The position numbers were made by a program, and so were the translations under genes. Below, one piece after another: positions 35,847 through 47,479 of a stretch of DNA of 64,000 nt; positions within the stretch are counted from its first letter, which is position 1, and every line of letters starts with the position of its first letter. The DNA comes from Kingdonia uniflora (taxonomy: Eukaryota > Streptophyta > Magnoliopsida > Ranunculales > Circaeasteraceae). Under the pieces are notes generated by a model that searched no databases, was not told the origin of the DNA, and saw only the letters and a program-made list of their open reading frames with translations. The stretch is taken from positions 1,116,001 to 1,180,000 of the forward strand of contig JACGCM010002671.1 in NCBI GenBank assembly GCA_014058105.1, in the 5' to 3' direction.

Positions 35847-37739
35847 CTAGCTCTTGCAGCTCCATCACCTGCAACACTACATCTTGCAGCTCCGCCTCTT
35901 GTAACACCACCCCATGTTCCTCTACCTCTCATACCAACTCCAACACCAACTCTAGTTGGAGGGTTGTTTCTTGGTCTGGACCCTCTAGGTCTACCTCCTC
36001 TTATATCACTTCTAGTAGTTGGTTGTAAATTTCTAGGCCTTGGTGCAGCCGGTGACACCTTGCATGTCTTCTTGTTATGGCCAAAAAACCTACACTTCCC
36101 ACATTTTTGTTGTTGTTGAGTTGTATTCTCATATGCACTCCTCCTTCTAACCTTTCTAAGTCTACCAGTTCATCTTTCCAGTGGTGGGGGTAGCATATCA
36201 TTGTTGGGTTATAAAACACACAAGTATATGTGAGGCATCTATGAAACTTTTAAAACAAGAATGCAACTAGTTATGATATTTACTAAATTACCTTTTCCCA
36301 CAGTGATAGATCACTTATAGGTAGCACACTCCCTTTATAAGATCACCTATATGCAGCCACCATATGATATTCACTACAAAACCTGAAAGTTTGAGAATAA
36401 AAGAAAATTAATTTACATCAATGGGGAAAAAACATAACAACCCCAAGAATAATACACTTACCCCACCCAGTCCATTCTCATCTCCATTATGACACACAAG
36501 GCGTGTACACATGGTAAACCTGAAATCTGCCATTCATAACAATTACAAGCTTTCCCTACAAGATCAACTCTCCATTTCTTACCATCTTTTGAAATTGTCA
36601 CCCACATGTTTGTATCAGCACCTTGGGGTGTATATTGATTGCAACACTTCTTCATCTCCTCAATGTATGTTTTAACTCTTGGTACCACAGAATTCACATT
36701 CCAATTTTCTGCCTTTTTCCATCTATCATAGGTTAACTTCATCATCATCAGGTTCATACCTTCTATAAACTTGTGAAATGGTTTATCCCTCAACATGATG
36801 ATCCAGTTGTTATAAGACTCAGAGAAGTTATTGGTGAAATGCTCACATTTTACAGTTAAGTCAAAATGTGACCTGCACCAATATTCTACAGGTTCCCTAT
36901 CTAACCATGCCTTAACATCAGGCTGATCTCTTTCAAGTTGATCTAAAATGATTTTTTGTCAGTTTTTAAAAATACCTTTACTGCACCCCAACATAACCTT
37001 TCAAGATGTAAACCCCTAAATTCCTTCTTGAAATTCTTCCACATGTGCCTAAAACAAAACCTATGGTTTTGTTGAGGGAAAATCTATTGACAACAAAAAA
37101 TAAAAAAATAAAATCATTAGATAGTAAACCCTAACTTTAAAAAAATATATATAACTCAAACTTTGAATAATGATACAAGTACAAACCTGAGAAACTGATT
37201 CCACTAATCCCTTCTGTCTGTCTGAGATGAAAGTTAGCTTGCTTGGATGCATAGTTAGAAATGGAGCTAACATCTCCAAAAAGATAGTCCATGTCTCAGT
37301 ACATTCAAATCTACACAAGTAAAAAGCCACTGGAAATAATCCATTGTTTCTATCCAGACTCACAATTGCTAAGCATTGTCCACCATATTTACCTTTCAGA
37401 AAGCATCCATCAAGACCTACAATAGGTCTACACCCTTTTGCACAAATCCATCAAGGGATGCCTTAAATATTATACAAGTACCAGTCCATATTTTGGTGTG
37501 GGGGTCACAACCATATTTTGCTATACTTCCTGGGTTTGATAAGAGTACTTGTCTACACAGCTCTTGCATGATACTATATCCTTCATCAAAACAGCCAGTT
37601 ATCCTTACCATACAAATTGTTTTAGCATTCCAAGCAGTGTAATAACTGATGTTAACCCCATATGCCCTCCTTATTCTAGTTATAATGTCAGCTGGTGTAA
37701 CTATTTTCACATCCCTCACCATCTCCTCACAGTCATTGG

Positions 37740-40547
37740 TGTAATGACCCCAATTTTTTATTTCCTAATTATAGCTATTAATGTACTCACCGTTGCAATA
37801 CTCTGCATATTCCTATTCATTCTCACTTTTGCATATTCATTATCCGGATTTACATTTCGCACATATTCCTCATTTACTTCTCCTATCCTTATTGCATCTA
37901 TTATTGTTCTTAGTGTCAGGTTTGGTGTGGATTCCTTTTTGGTAGAGTTTTGGCGGTTTGATGGTTTTGGCAGTTCGGCGTTTGGGCATTTCAGTTTAAT
38001 TGTGTGGTGCGTGTTCGGAGAGCGGTTTCTATATCCGAAAGGGGTTCTCCACTTCTCTCCTACGCGTGGGTCCTAGTGTTTTCGATTCCAGACGTTTCAG
38101 GCGTTTCTCAACGCCTATCAGACTGTCGTCAGAATCTTTCCATCCATTTTATTCCTTCTCGTTATGATTCTAGCCGTTAAATTCCTATTCTGGGTTTTAA
38201 GAGTTCTGGTGGCCGTTCAGCGGTTGAGGTGGTGTTAGACCTTGGGAACCCTTTGTGGTAGTTGTTCGAGTTGTTCCAGTATTCTGAGGGCCTTGGAGTT
38301 GTGTGTGTGTTGTTCAGAAGGACCTCAGAGTAGATTGCCTAGATTGTCGTTCAAACGAGGTTCCTAGTCGTTCAAACGAATCTTTGTGTTTTCTGATCAT
38401 TTTCTGCGTCTTCTGGACGTTTTGGCCATTGGATAGAATTGTCGTTCCAACGAGATTTATTGGCGTTCGAACGAAGTGGCGTTCCTCCTGGAATTTTGGC
38501 CCAAGAAGATTTCCCGTTCGAACGACTTTCGAACTCATTCGAACGACTTTTGTATATTCTGACTACTTAAGTCTTTCTTCCTCATTTCTTTTGGTTGGTT
38601 TTCTGTTAGGCGCTGCTTATGACGATTTGAGAGAGAGAGAGAGTTCTTGAGAAAGGATTCTTCTCCCCCAATCATCCCCATCACCCCCATTCATCACCTC
38701 CCCATCTTCATCATCATCCTCTCCTCTCCCTAACCTAATCCCCTCACCTCAATACTCTTCACCCAATCCTTTCCCTCTCTCACAGCTCATTTCCGAGCTT
38801 CGCCGCGATCATCTCTCCTATCTTGGGTAAGTAATTTATGATTCCCTTCCGTCAATTTTGCTTTATTTGGCGTAGGTTGAAGTTCTAGGGTTTGGATTTT
38901 ATTGTCGTATCCTTTAATTGATTGGTTGTTTCTTGTTCTCTATTGTTGGCATTAGATTATCAGGCGTTCCGTTGTCGTTCCATGAATTTTGATTGGATTT
39001 CTGAGTTAGATTTCTGCAGGACTCAGGTTTGTTATCAGGTGAGTTTTCATTCTAGCATTACGAAGTTTCTCTACTAGTATCGTGTATTAGTTTAGAGGGT
39101 TATATTGAACTTAGAGACATTTCGTGATTAACTATAGTTTAAACTAGAAATTATCCTGCTAAGATGGTTAACCTGTAGTTTGGGTTTGCAAGGATTCTGG
39201 AGTTGATTTTGGTTCGTATGAGACCTGAGGTTTAGTTGGTGGTGGTTGGCTTAGCATTCTCGGGGTTAGATTGTTAGTTTGGATGTAGGCGACGGTTGGG
39301 TTGCTGCTTTGACTATACTGAGTCGGTACAACCGAGTCCCTATCCATTTGGTTTGGGTTGCCAGGTTAGCAGCAACTGTGTTGTGCTTGGGCACTGATTG
39401 TACCTTTATAACTTAATGCATTTTTTTCAAATTTATTGAGATTGGATACACGAATACTCCGTTTCGGTTGACCTCCGACAGGATCCAAAGAGTTCGTGAG
39501 ATCGGGTTAAAAGAGACAGGTGAGATTGGGAATGGCACTATCATACCTAGTAAAAACCACCCCAGAGTGTAGATTGGTATGAGACAGAGTCCTGTTGATC
39601 CCAAACTTAGCCTCGTTGAGGTTGAAATTCCTTGAAATGTTTTGGACTGATGCTCCGCAGGTTTGATCCACCCTTCCACTATGATCAAGTGCGGCCATCC
39701 TAGCTTGGTCGAGCTAAAACAAACCGTACCAGTGTATCCATTTACCGAATCTCTTTAAGATAGCATTAGACGTTAGCATCAGCATTTTTGCATTAGAGGA
39801 TATTTATGGGAATATCCTTGTTCATCACGCCATATCATAACATTGCATCTAGGATAAGTATAGGATTATCCTAGTCATCACGTCACGCCATAGTATTGCA
39901 TATCAAATAATCATCATCTCCCTCCTCTCATATTCTTAACTCTATTCCCCTTCCGAATCCACTCCACTCTTTCTCCGCATTAACTCTATTCTTCATTTTC
40001 ATATCAATTCAATCCTCCTTTCCACATTGATGGTTACTGATTATATTATTAGAATTACTTAGTCACTTATTCTTTATCACACTCGTCTTCACTCTATTTT
40101 CAGTACCTGTTATTAGTAAGTTATTTAGTTCTGTTGGATTAGTGAGCTCGTTGTTTGCTCGCTCTCGCATTTAAACATTTTAAGAAGTTGAGTAGCTTGG
40201 ACTGCCGCGTGTATAGCCGGTCCAGAGACAGATTTTTTCGCTGCAGATTTCCTTTAGTTCTTGATTTCTGTAGGTGTTCTCAGTATATGTAGCTGAGCCT
40301 GTATTTGAGATGTTGTATTACATTCGACTGATATGTATATTTATATCTTTTGCTTCCGCGTTACATTGTTATATTTTTGAATTATTATTTCTTCACTCTG
40401 ATGATTATTGTTATATGTGAATAGCCGAGCCAGAATTTGTCTACGGCTTGGCTATTTGTGGAGTAGAATCTTTAGATTCCCCGACCTGCTCAGCTTCGGA
40501 TCTAGTAATTGGTCATGCTACCGATTACCGGATTTTGGGGCGTGACA
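37740..40547. mobile_element. solo LTR (Gypsy-type) inside the MULE transposase gene
   Basis: A 2808-bp insertion begins tgtaatgacccc and ends ggggcgtgaca, typical of long plant Gypsy LTRs, flanked by attgg (37735-37739) and attag (40548-40552), a 5-bp duplication with one change. Removing it restores a continuous transposase reading: NRLVNVQWVAN joined to CEEMVRDVKIVTPADII. No gag, pol, PBS or second LTR lies inside, so it is a solo LTR left by recombination, or a small non-autonomous element. It includes a cluster of CGTTCGAACG-like palindromes (38348-38547), a CT-rich leader near 38650-38820 and a GTAAGT donor near 38827. Confidence 0.82.
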
Positions 40548-42632
40548 ATTAGCTACCCATTGAACATTAACCAATCTGTTTCCATAATCAGGCTTACCTA
40601 AACAACTGTGATCAAAATTTCCTCATCTCAGAATCATAGTATGCACATCATTAATCCTCCAAACATACACATACCAACTGCATTCTTCTTCTTCACACTT
40701 AAACCTTAATCTGTAAGACTCATTTTTAACAAAAAAAAAAAAAACATAATTTGTTGATAATTGCAAACTTCCTTAGATACTTTCTAGCTTCATCTATTGT
40801 GGGCCACTCCATCCCCAATACTAACTTCTCATAACCACTTTAGGGTTGTTTCTTATAAGCTTCTTCTACCTCTACTTGAAATATGTTTTTAGATTCCCTG
40901 ATTAATTCTACAAACTCACCGCATCTCCTAAAGTCTTCTACACTGGGTATGTCATCCCTATCCTGTGAGTTATGGGTGTTATTATAATACCCTGATTCAG
41001 CATCTAAACTGTCCACATTTAATTGAGCAAATTGAATCTAATCCTCAACCATCTACACAATGTTTTCATTATCATTTTCTTCATCAATCTCCATATTGTT
41101 TGCATCACCATTCATGTCATCACCATGCATATCATCACCAATTATAGGTTCCCCATCCCCAGCCTCACTGCTTACATTACAATTCTCATCATCACCATCC
41201 ATGTCATCCCCACTAAGACATACTTCATAATTGCCCAATAAATTTAAGTACTCTTGTAGCCCTTCTTCCCATAGAGAAACCTCAGCATGCCCCTCTACAT
41301 CTTTAACTTCATCATCATCATCACTAATATAGAAGATAGACAAGTCATCTAGTTTCATTTCAGGAAGTTCACTTGGCCTCACCCATTTCTTTTTTGGCTT
41401 AATAGGGCATCTGCTGGTTCTTCCTTTTGGTCTGTTTAGAGGGTGATTTCCTAGTTGTTTTCCTAGATTTATTCTTAGTTGTTTAGTGACATTCTCCACA
41501 TTTTGGGATACATTCACATTACCCTCACATTGTGTCACTTTGTCCACATTTTAGGATACATTCATATTACCCTCACATTGTGTCACTTTATCCACCTCTT
41601 GTGACACATTTGCATTACCCCTACCTTGTGTTACTTTGTTCACCTCTTGTGACACATAGACATTCCCCACAGTTTGTGTCACATTCCCCACAGTTTGTGC
41701 CACATTCACAGTCACCTTTGATACTGTCTTCTTATCCCTTGTTTTCCTTATAGTCTTCTTGGCCACATTCACATTAACCTTAGATGTACCTTCTAAGCAT
41801 TGTGTTGGTCCAACTACCACTGAAGTACTCACAAATATGAGTATTGTACCCTTCGGGTTTTCATCACTTTCAACCCACAAATCTAACAAGTCTTCATCTA
41901 AGTTGATATAAACATGTTTACCATTCCTAAGGTATTTTAAATCAATCATAGACCCAACAGGATAAAAATTTATACCAATGTTTTGATCAATAGTATTAGA
42001 CACATAATCTAATAGGTCCAGGTAGTATAAATATTCCCCATCAACACTTTTAAGTGTTCCCTCCCACCCCCCCCTATATAATCAAAAGTTGAATACTCCT
42101 TAACCAATTCTGTACACCAATGCCCATTAAAATGTATAGTTACATCTTTAACAGGCATCTCTCCACTGGATAAACATAAAAATTATAGAATGTAAAACAT
42201 TAATCAAAGATTTATATAATGTAAGACATTAATTAAGCCCTAATTTTAAAAACCCTTAATTAAACCCAAATTTACAAATAAACCCTAAATTAAACCTTCG
42301 TAGAAACCCTAATTCACGAGTAAGAAAGAAAGAGAAAGGGAAATAGAAAGAGAAAGAGAGAAGCATCAAATTAGAGAGAGAAAGAAAGCATCAGAGAGAG
42401 ATTCGAACCAGGTCGGTGATGCATTCACCATTGCAGTCGTAACTCTTCTTCAATGTTCCTCAACTCTTTTTCATTGAATGAGAGAAAGCAGAGAAAGAAA
42501 ATATTGTCTGAAGAGTGAGTTAATGTTGTCTGAAAACAGTTAGGTAAGTTATAAAGAGGGAAAACTCCCGCCAAACGTGTCAGCTCTTCTCAAACGTGTT
42601 TTTAGTATAAGGGTATAAATGTATTTTCATTG

Positions 42633-42771
42633 AGTCAATCGGAGTCAATGCCAGTAAACAAGGGTGGACTGACTGCTTAGGTGAGAATAGGGAGTAAAGG
42701 CTAGTTTTAGGAAATATGGGGGTCAATGTCCATATAGTGTACAGGCATGGGGGGTTTACACAAATTTACTC
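42633..42771 (-). repeat. right terminal inverted repeat of the MULE
   Basis: Reverse-complement partner of 32829-32966, followed by the duplication ttacatttt at 42772-42780. Confidence 0.92.
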
Positions 42772-42780
42772 TTACATTTT

Positions 42781-44244
42781 CTCCTGCGGTAAACACAATA
42801 TACTACAAATGCCAATAATAATGCAATAAATTTATTGCACAAAAATCATATCATGAATATATATGCAACATCTTTACAGCTTATTAAAGCACTATTTAAC
42901 AAATATAAAAAAATCGTTGATGGAGAAATCAACATCGAGCAAATCATTTTTAAAAATTTATACTATGTATTGCTTATAAGTTTGATACATAAAATCTTTA
43001 AGGACTCCGTGAGTCAAATATAGTTTCGAACATATAATCTTTCTTTGAATGTTTGGTTACCAATGAAATGAGTGCGCCAAGATATCATGTATCATTATAT
43101 TACCCTTCAAATGGAACATGTAATATTTCTTTTTGTGTTGGATCAAAATCAAAGCTTTGTCTTTTGTCAGCAGCACTACCAACCTGTCTTGGGGATATTA
43201 CATTAATCTATGGATAAATACTTAATAAAGGATTTATTTATTTTTGATGAAGGTTCGTCAGTGATATCCCAATAAAACAAGTTTGAGATATGAAGCAGGG
43301 AAGCTTGGTTTAAGCTATGGAAATAGGCCCTCAATGGGATAATAGTCCAGAGAGCTTCCACTTCAAACTTGAAGGTAATCTCTTCCTTTTTCCCCACCTC
43401 TCTTTAATTTTCATTGTGTAAATATTCATGTATGTTGATCTTGGATTTTCGAGAAGATATCGGTTACCAATGGTTATCAGAGACAGTAAAATTCGTTCTT
43501 TCCTAAACTCATTCTTCTTTCAATCTCCGTAATTACATTATCTAATAGGCCCTAAAATGTATGAATCATCTTTTTAATATAACCATTGAAGTAATTTCCA
43601 ATTAGCTCTACAGCGTAATGGATGATTGGTTCGAGTTTGTGAAGGAAACTCATTGCAAGTGGTTGAATAAGTTCATATAATCTATAGTCTCATCTAAAGC
43701 AGTTTATAATTTTTACAGCTATTTTTTTAATTCACAGTTATGAGTCATGAGAAGGAGTGGGTGATTCTGTTCATACTTGGGTTACACGTTTGTCTTCTTA
43801 ACAGTTTGATCTTTTTGATAGTTGTGATTGTGCTTCAAGACTAAGTCTTTCTTTCTCTCTCAAGTTTGTTTAATAAATATATTATCTCTTTAAAGATGTG
43901 TTTAATATGACTAAGGGTATGTGTTCTTTTTGTATTTTCTTCCTCGACTAAAGTTCATAATGGTGGTGTTGTATTACTTACCAGGTCTCCAAACCTTTTC
44001 TTTGGGCATATACAGATTTGACTCAAGCTACTACAACGGAAATTATCTCTCATCCCTTTTGCTTATCTAAATTTGAGGTATTCAGTTCATCATATTTACA
44101 CATAACAAAAATCCAAGCTAAGTCAGTTACAACTCAAGGAAAATTAGTTCTTGATATACTGTTTTATGAACTTCTAACACTTCTATGTCTTGCTTTATTT
44201 ATTAGCACCTTCAAGCATAACTAATTATGATTACAAGAACATAT
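42781..44244. other. unassigned AT-rich DNA right of the MULE
   Basis: No gene can be defended. A stretch near 43080-43200 (plus) and 43290-43380 (ending before a GT) reads like fragments of old exons, but I cannot assign a family. Confidence 0.4.
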
Positions 44245-44328
44245 TGATCTTCAGCTCAAATGGAAGAGCGCTTGATGACGATTAGATCAAATATCCCAAG
44301 AAATGGTGGTTCGAACCCACCAAGATCA
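44245..44328 (+). repeat. tRNA-like cloverleaf element, copy 3 (best preserved)
   Basis: A perfect 7-bp acceptor pairing (tgatctt with aagatca), a perfect 4-bp D stem (gctc/gagc) and a perfect 5-bp T stem with canonical loop (ggtgg ttcgaac ccacc) enclose a 30-base central arm. A normal anticodon arm has 17 bases, so about 13 extra are present, as in an intron. The base before the would-be anticodon is not the invariant U and the upper stem is mismatched, so I do not call a working tRNA. There is no CCA or clear T-run terminator directly after it. Confidence 0.6.
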
Positions 44329-44809
44329 TCTAATTTCAAATAGTTATCCAAGAATCTAAACCATCCATATGTTTGCGTGTTATTATATAAAACTTTAAAC
44401 CAAATCCACATAACATAAGAGCCCTAAAAGTACATCACAACATAGTTAAACTATAATCATATTTTAAGTGCTCTACAGTGACCTTTGCATTCATGTGAAT
44501 CTGAAAATAGTTCATGCTCTTATGCATGATTTATAGGTTCTTTTTAGAAAAATACATGCTTAGTTTGGTACGTTCTTTCAAAAGTTTGCCAAGTATGTTT
44601 TTTTTCTTATAAAATAATTTCACAAATATTAAATATGTAGATATATATTGTGACTATTATTAATACCCGATATTTTTGTTAAGTTAGCTACATTTAATTT
44701 AGTAACTATATGTGTTAGGGAAGAAAAATAAACAAAATCAAGACCTAAATTTTGGTTAAGGGATGCTCAAAACTATTAGCATTTTATTAAATAGGCATTT
44801 ATCTACAAT

Positions 44810-44852
44810 TATAAACTTAAACAATCGTGCATAGCATGAGATCATCACCTAG
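44810..44852 (+). mobile_element. Helitron 3' terminus
   Basis: The run ttataaacttaaac precedes a 6-bp hairpin (tcgtgc ata gcatga, one G-T pair), and CTAG follows 10 bases later (44849-44852). This is the standard Helitron 3' end plan. The matching 5' end upstream was not found. Confidence 0.55.
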
Positions 44853-44935
44853 TCTATATTATAAATTTCAGTTTTCTCCTACGTGCGGCGATAGTTCTGA
44901 GTGGCATCATTTGTCCTACGTGACATTTCAACATT
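44853..44935 (+). mobile_element. candidate Helitron 5' terminus joined head-to-tail
   Basis: Begins TC immediately after the CTAG and reads tctatattataaatttcag, followed by 'cctacgtgcggcg' and 'gagtggcatc', the style of plant Helitron 5' ends. Its 3' end was not found before 46327. Confidence 0.45.
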
Positions 44936-46326
44936 AAAGTATTTTCAAAATCCTTTTTCAGCAACTTATATACCATAATGTAACGACCGTTTCTCTTCTC
45001 CTCTACCTTTTCCCTTCTGAAACTCCCAAGTGGGCCAAGTCCCATCTTCATCAAAGTATCAAACAACAATAACTTCTCTTTCTCTTCTATTCCCCCTACA
45101 TCTCTTTATCTTCCTATCCTCTACAACTTTCTAGGTTTCTTCCTAATCGGGTACAATTATTTTTTCACATATGGATTACCTGAACATGTCTTGTAGAAAT
45201 AGTATTAGATCCAATATTATTGTAGTGTCAAATTTTTCCATCGTCGATTGCTTCATGCTTTTGAATTTGGGAGCTCTCGTGATCTTCCTAATCATTCTCG
45301 ATTATCGAATTCATAACGGTATAAGGTAACTTCTTTTTTAGATGTTTTAATTGATTATTTATGTTCCAATAACTGTATATTTCTAAATTGAAATTGTGAT
45401 ATGAGATTTCTCCTCTTTGTTCTCTTACGTATTCGTATTGTAATTGTTTTGTTAGAGATTTTTAAGTTGATGTAACGATTTTGGAGGTTTCAAATATTTT
45501 ATTCTTTCTTTTTTTGTGAGATGTATAATTCCATATTGAACGAAATTGTCACCATTTCAGGTTCTCAATATATTGTTCTACCGGCTATTGGACTTTATGG
45601 TGCTTGCTAATATTTAAAATCGCATAACATGAATGTCATCAAGGTTATCTTATCAAAACTGGGTAATGGGATTTGGCTAATTGGTTTTGCAACTAATCTT
45701 ACCTATAAATAAAGCTGGAAATTTAACCCGCCCCGCCCTTAATGTGGCGGGTTTGGTATGACTAAAGCCGGTATAAGGCGGGTTTAGTTTTAAAAAAATT
45801 ATTTATTTATTGGGGTGGGTCTGGTTTTAGGCTCAAATAAATGGGGCCCTGTCACCCGACCCAGTTATAAAGGATATGACTTGAATACCCTTAAGTTAAA
45901 CCTAATTCTAAAGACATGTTAGTTAAGTCCAACATCCTGTCTTCATTTCAACCTCGAAACAACATGCTTCACCAAACTAACTTTCATTTGTGGCTCAAGT
46001 CAAGTGAGTGTTCTGATTGCAATGGATCTATGATAAAACTCACATTCTTCTTCTAATAAGAATATTTTGGATTTTTCTTTCTTTCTTTCCTTAGAGATCA
46101 AAGCAAAGAAGAGAAGAAGAAGTAAAAGAAGAAATCTTTGTTTGAAAGGTATTTATTCTCTCTTTCTGAATCAATTGGTATTCTCATCCCTTTTGATTAC
46201 TACTACTACTTGCTGTCATTAAAAAAATTATAAATTTTTAGCTTTTAGTTGGAATTCTTCAAACCCCATTTCCCCTTTTTACTCAACTGGTGACTCATTT
46301 CATTTCTTACCAATTCTGATTATCTA
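44936..46326. other. unassigned DNA between Helitron-like and Tat-type elements
   Basis: AT-rich with a GC-rich patch at 45728-45785 (cccgccccgccc and two 'ggcgggttt' units). A purine-rich stretch followed by a GTATTT donor near 46148 looks like a leader exon. No coding region recognised. Confidence 0.4.
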
Positions 46327-46786
46327 TGTATTATAGCCTAATTCTGGGATTCGAACTTAGTCTTTACACCAAAATACTCAAAGTGTCTAGAACGAATACT
46401 AGCACAAACTTTAGCGTGAAAAACCTTTGAATAGGTTAAAAACTACGACCTCTTTTGAGGATTTAGAAAGAGTAATGTTATTGACAGCTACTAGATTATT
46501 GCAAGAGATTCTCTAAGCATTTTGTATAGACTTTCTTGATAGGAAATATATGTCATTTATCTGTAGTTCTATGGACCTATTTATATGCCTTATAATATGA
46601 CTGTTATCTGTTTTAATGACGAACGTTATGGTTTTGATGAGTCATAATGATTGTATAATGGCCTGAGTAACTCCTATTCCATAATGTGTCTTCCATAAAT
46701 ATGCCATACGTATGTTGACGAGGTCGAGTGGTTGTATGATGGTCGAAGATGGAGCTTGAGTCCGAGATGCGGAATAAGGTCCTTAC
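46327..46786 (-). repeat. 3' LTR of element D
   Basis: 460 bp, reading tgtaaggaccttattcc ... to ...ggctataataca on the minus strand. Closely resembles element C's LTR along its length, including the hairpin at 46422-46437. The left neighbour shows no primer-binding site, so this is the outer (3') LTR. Confidence 0.75.
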
Positions 46787-46949
46787 ATAAGACGATTCTC
46801 AGCCAATAGTATGAAAAGCGTCATGGATGAGTGGTGTTGGCTGAGAAGTTTATTCTCTAACCGTTACCTGACGTTGCTGTCTTGATTCTGATGCAGTTTA
46901 TTACCGATATTATCGATGCTTGTTTTCGAGATTTTTAACCTATAATATG

Positions 46950-47430
46950 TAGTCTGTTTGGTCGAATTGGGCGAACCAATAATCGATATGTAATGTGTAA
47001 CCTGTTTGGTCGAATTGGGCGAACCAATAAGCGACCTGTAATCTATTTGATCGAATTGGGATAAACCAATAAGCGACCTGTAATGTACAATCTGTTTGGT
47101 CGAATTGGACAAACCAATAAGCGACCTGTAATGTATTAGACGGGTGGTCAAATTGAGATAAACCAATAAGCAACTTGTAATCTATTTGGTCGAATTGGGA
47201 TTAACCAATAAGTGACCTGTAATGTATTAGATGGGTGGTCGAATTGGGATTAACCAATAAGCGACCTGTATTATGTAAGCTGTTTAGCCGAATTGGGATG
47301 AACCAATAAGCGACCTGTAATGTATTAGATAGGTGGTCGAATTGGGATTAACCAATAAATGACCTGTAATATGTAATCTGTTTAGCCGAACTGGGATGAA
47401 CCAATAAGCAACCTATAATATATTTTGAAG
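46950..47430 (-). repeat. 48-bp tandem repeat array of element D
   Basis: About ten imperfect units share accaataagcgacctgtaat and gtcgaattggg, most 48-49 bp apart. Because 48 is a multiple of three, a minus-strand frame stays open (QVAYWF.QFDQT-like), which I read as a by-product. Confidence 0.85.
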
Positions 47431-47479
47431 ATCGAATTAGCCGAAACAACAATTTTATATATAGAAGTACTTTTGCAAG

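Larger units (their letters stand above)
35460..42158 (-). pseudogene. MULE transposase (MURA type), split by a solo LTR
   Basis: Catalyses cut-and-paste of the MULE. From the N-terminus: a PB1-like domain starting at ATG 42158 (MPVKDVTIHFNGHWC, frameshifted at a run of 8 G on the minus strand, 42067-42074, then IDQNIGINFYPVGSMIDL); a repetitive linker with VSQEV..VTQ units (41740-41480); an acidic region; the MuDR DNA-binding part (LGMEWPTIDEARKYLRKF, CEEEECSWYVYVW, about 40840-40560). The reading resumes across the solo LTR at 37739. The catalytic MULE domain follows (PIVGLDGCFLKGKYGG with DG motif, SLDRNNGLFPVAFYL, FISDRQKGLVESV), then a SWIM finger (CNCYEWQISGLPCVHALC, about 36560-36485), a CCHC knuckle (CGKCRFFGHNKKTC, about 36115-36070) and an Arg/Gly-rich tail with 24-residue repeats. 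Several stops and frameshifts. Confidence 0.85.
32829..42771 (-). mobile_element. Mutator-like DNA transposon (MULE) with long TIRs, 9.9 kb
   Basis: Terminal inverted repeats of about 138 bp (32829-32966 and 42633-42771, roughly 85-90% identical by eye) both start gagtaaattt. They are flanked by a perfect 9-bp duplication ttacatttt (32820-32828 and 42772-42780), the hallmark length for Mutator transposition. The element encodes a MURA-type transposase on the minus strand, a small acidic ORF on the minus strand, and a CCHC/GRF zinc-finger gene on the plus strand. A 2.8-kb solo LTR inserted later (37740-40547). Without it the MULE is 7.1 kb. Confidence 0.93.

Noticed and set aside
35808..36119. 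Plus-strand Leu/Pro-rich 103-codon ORF
   Set aside because: Complement of the Arg/Gly-rich transposase tail; its composition follows from the repeats on the coding strand.
44245..44328. Functional intron-containing tRNA gene
   Set aside because: Three arms are perfect, but the anticodon loop lacks the invariant U33, the anticodon stem is mismatched and the two relatives are clearly decayed.
46950..47430. CRISPR-like array because of regular 48-bp spacing
   Set aside because: The whole unit repeats, not a short repeat with unique spacers, and it lies in plant retrotransposon DNA.
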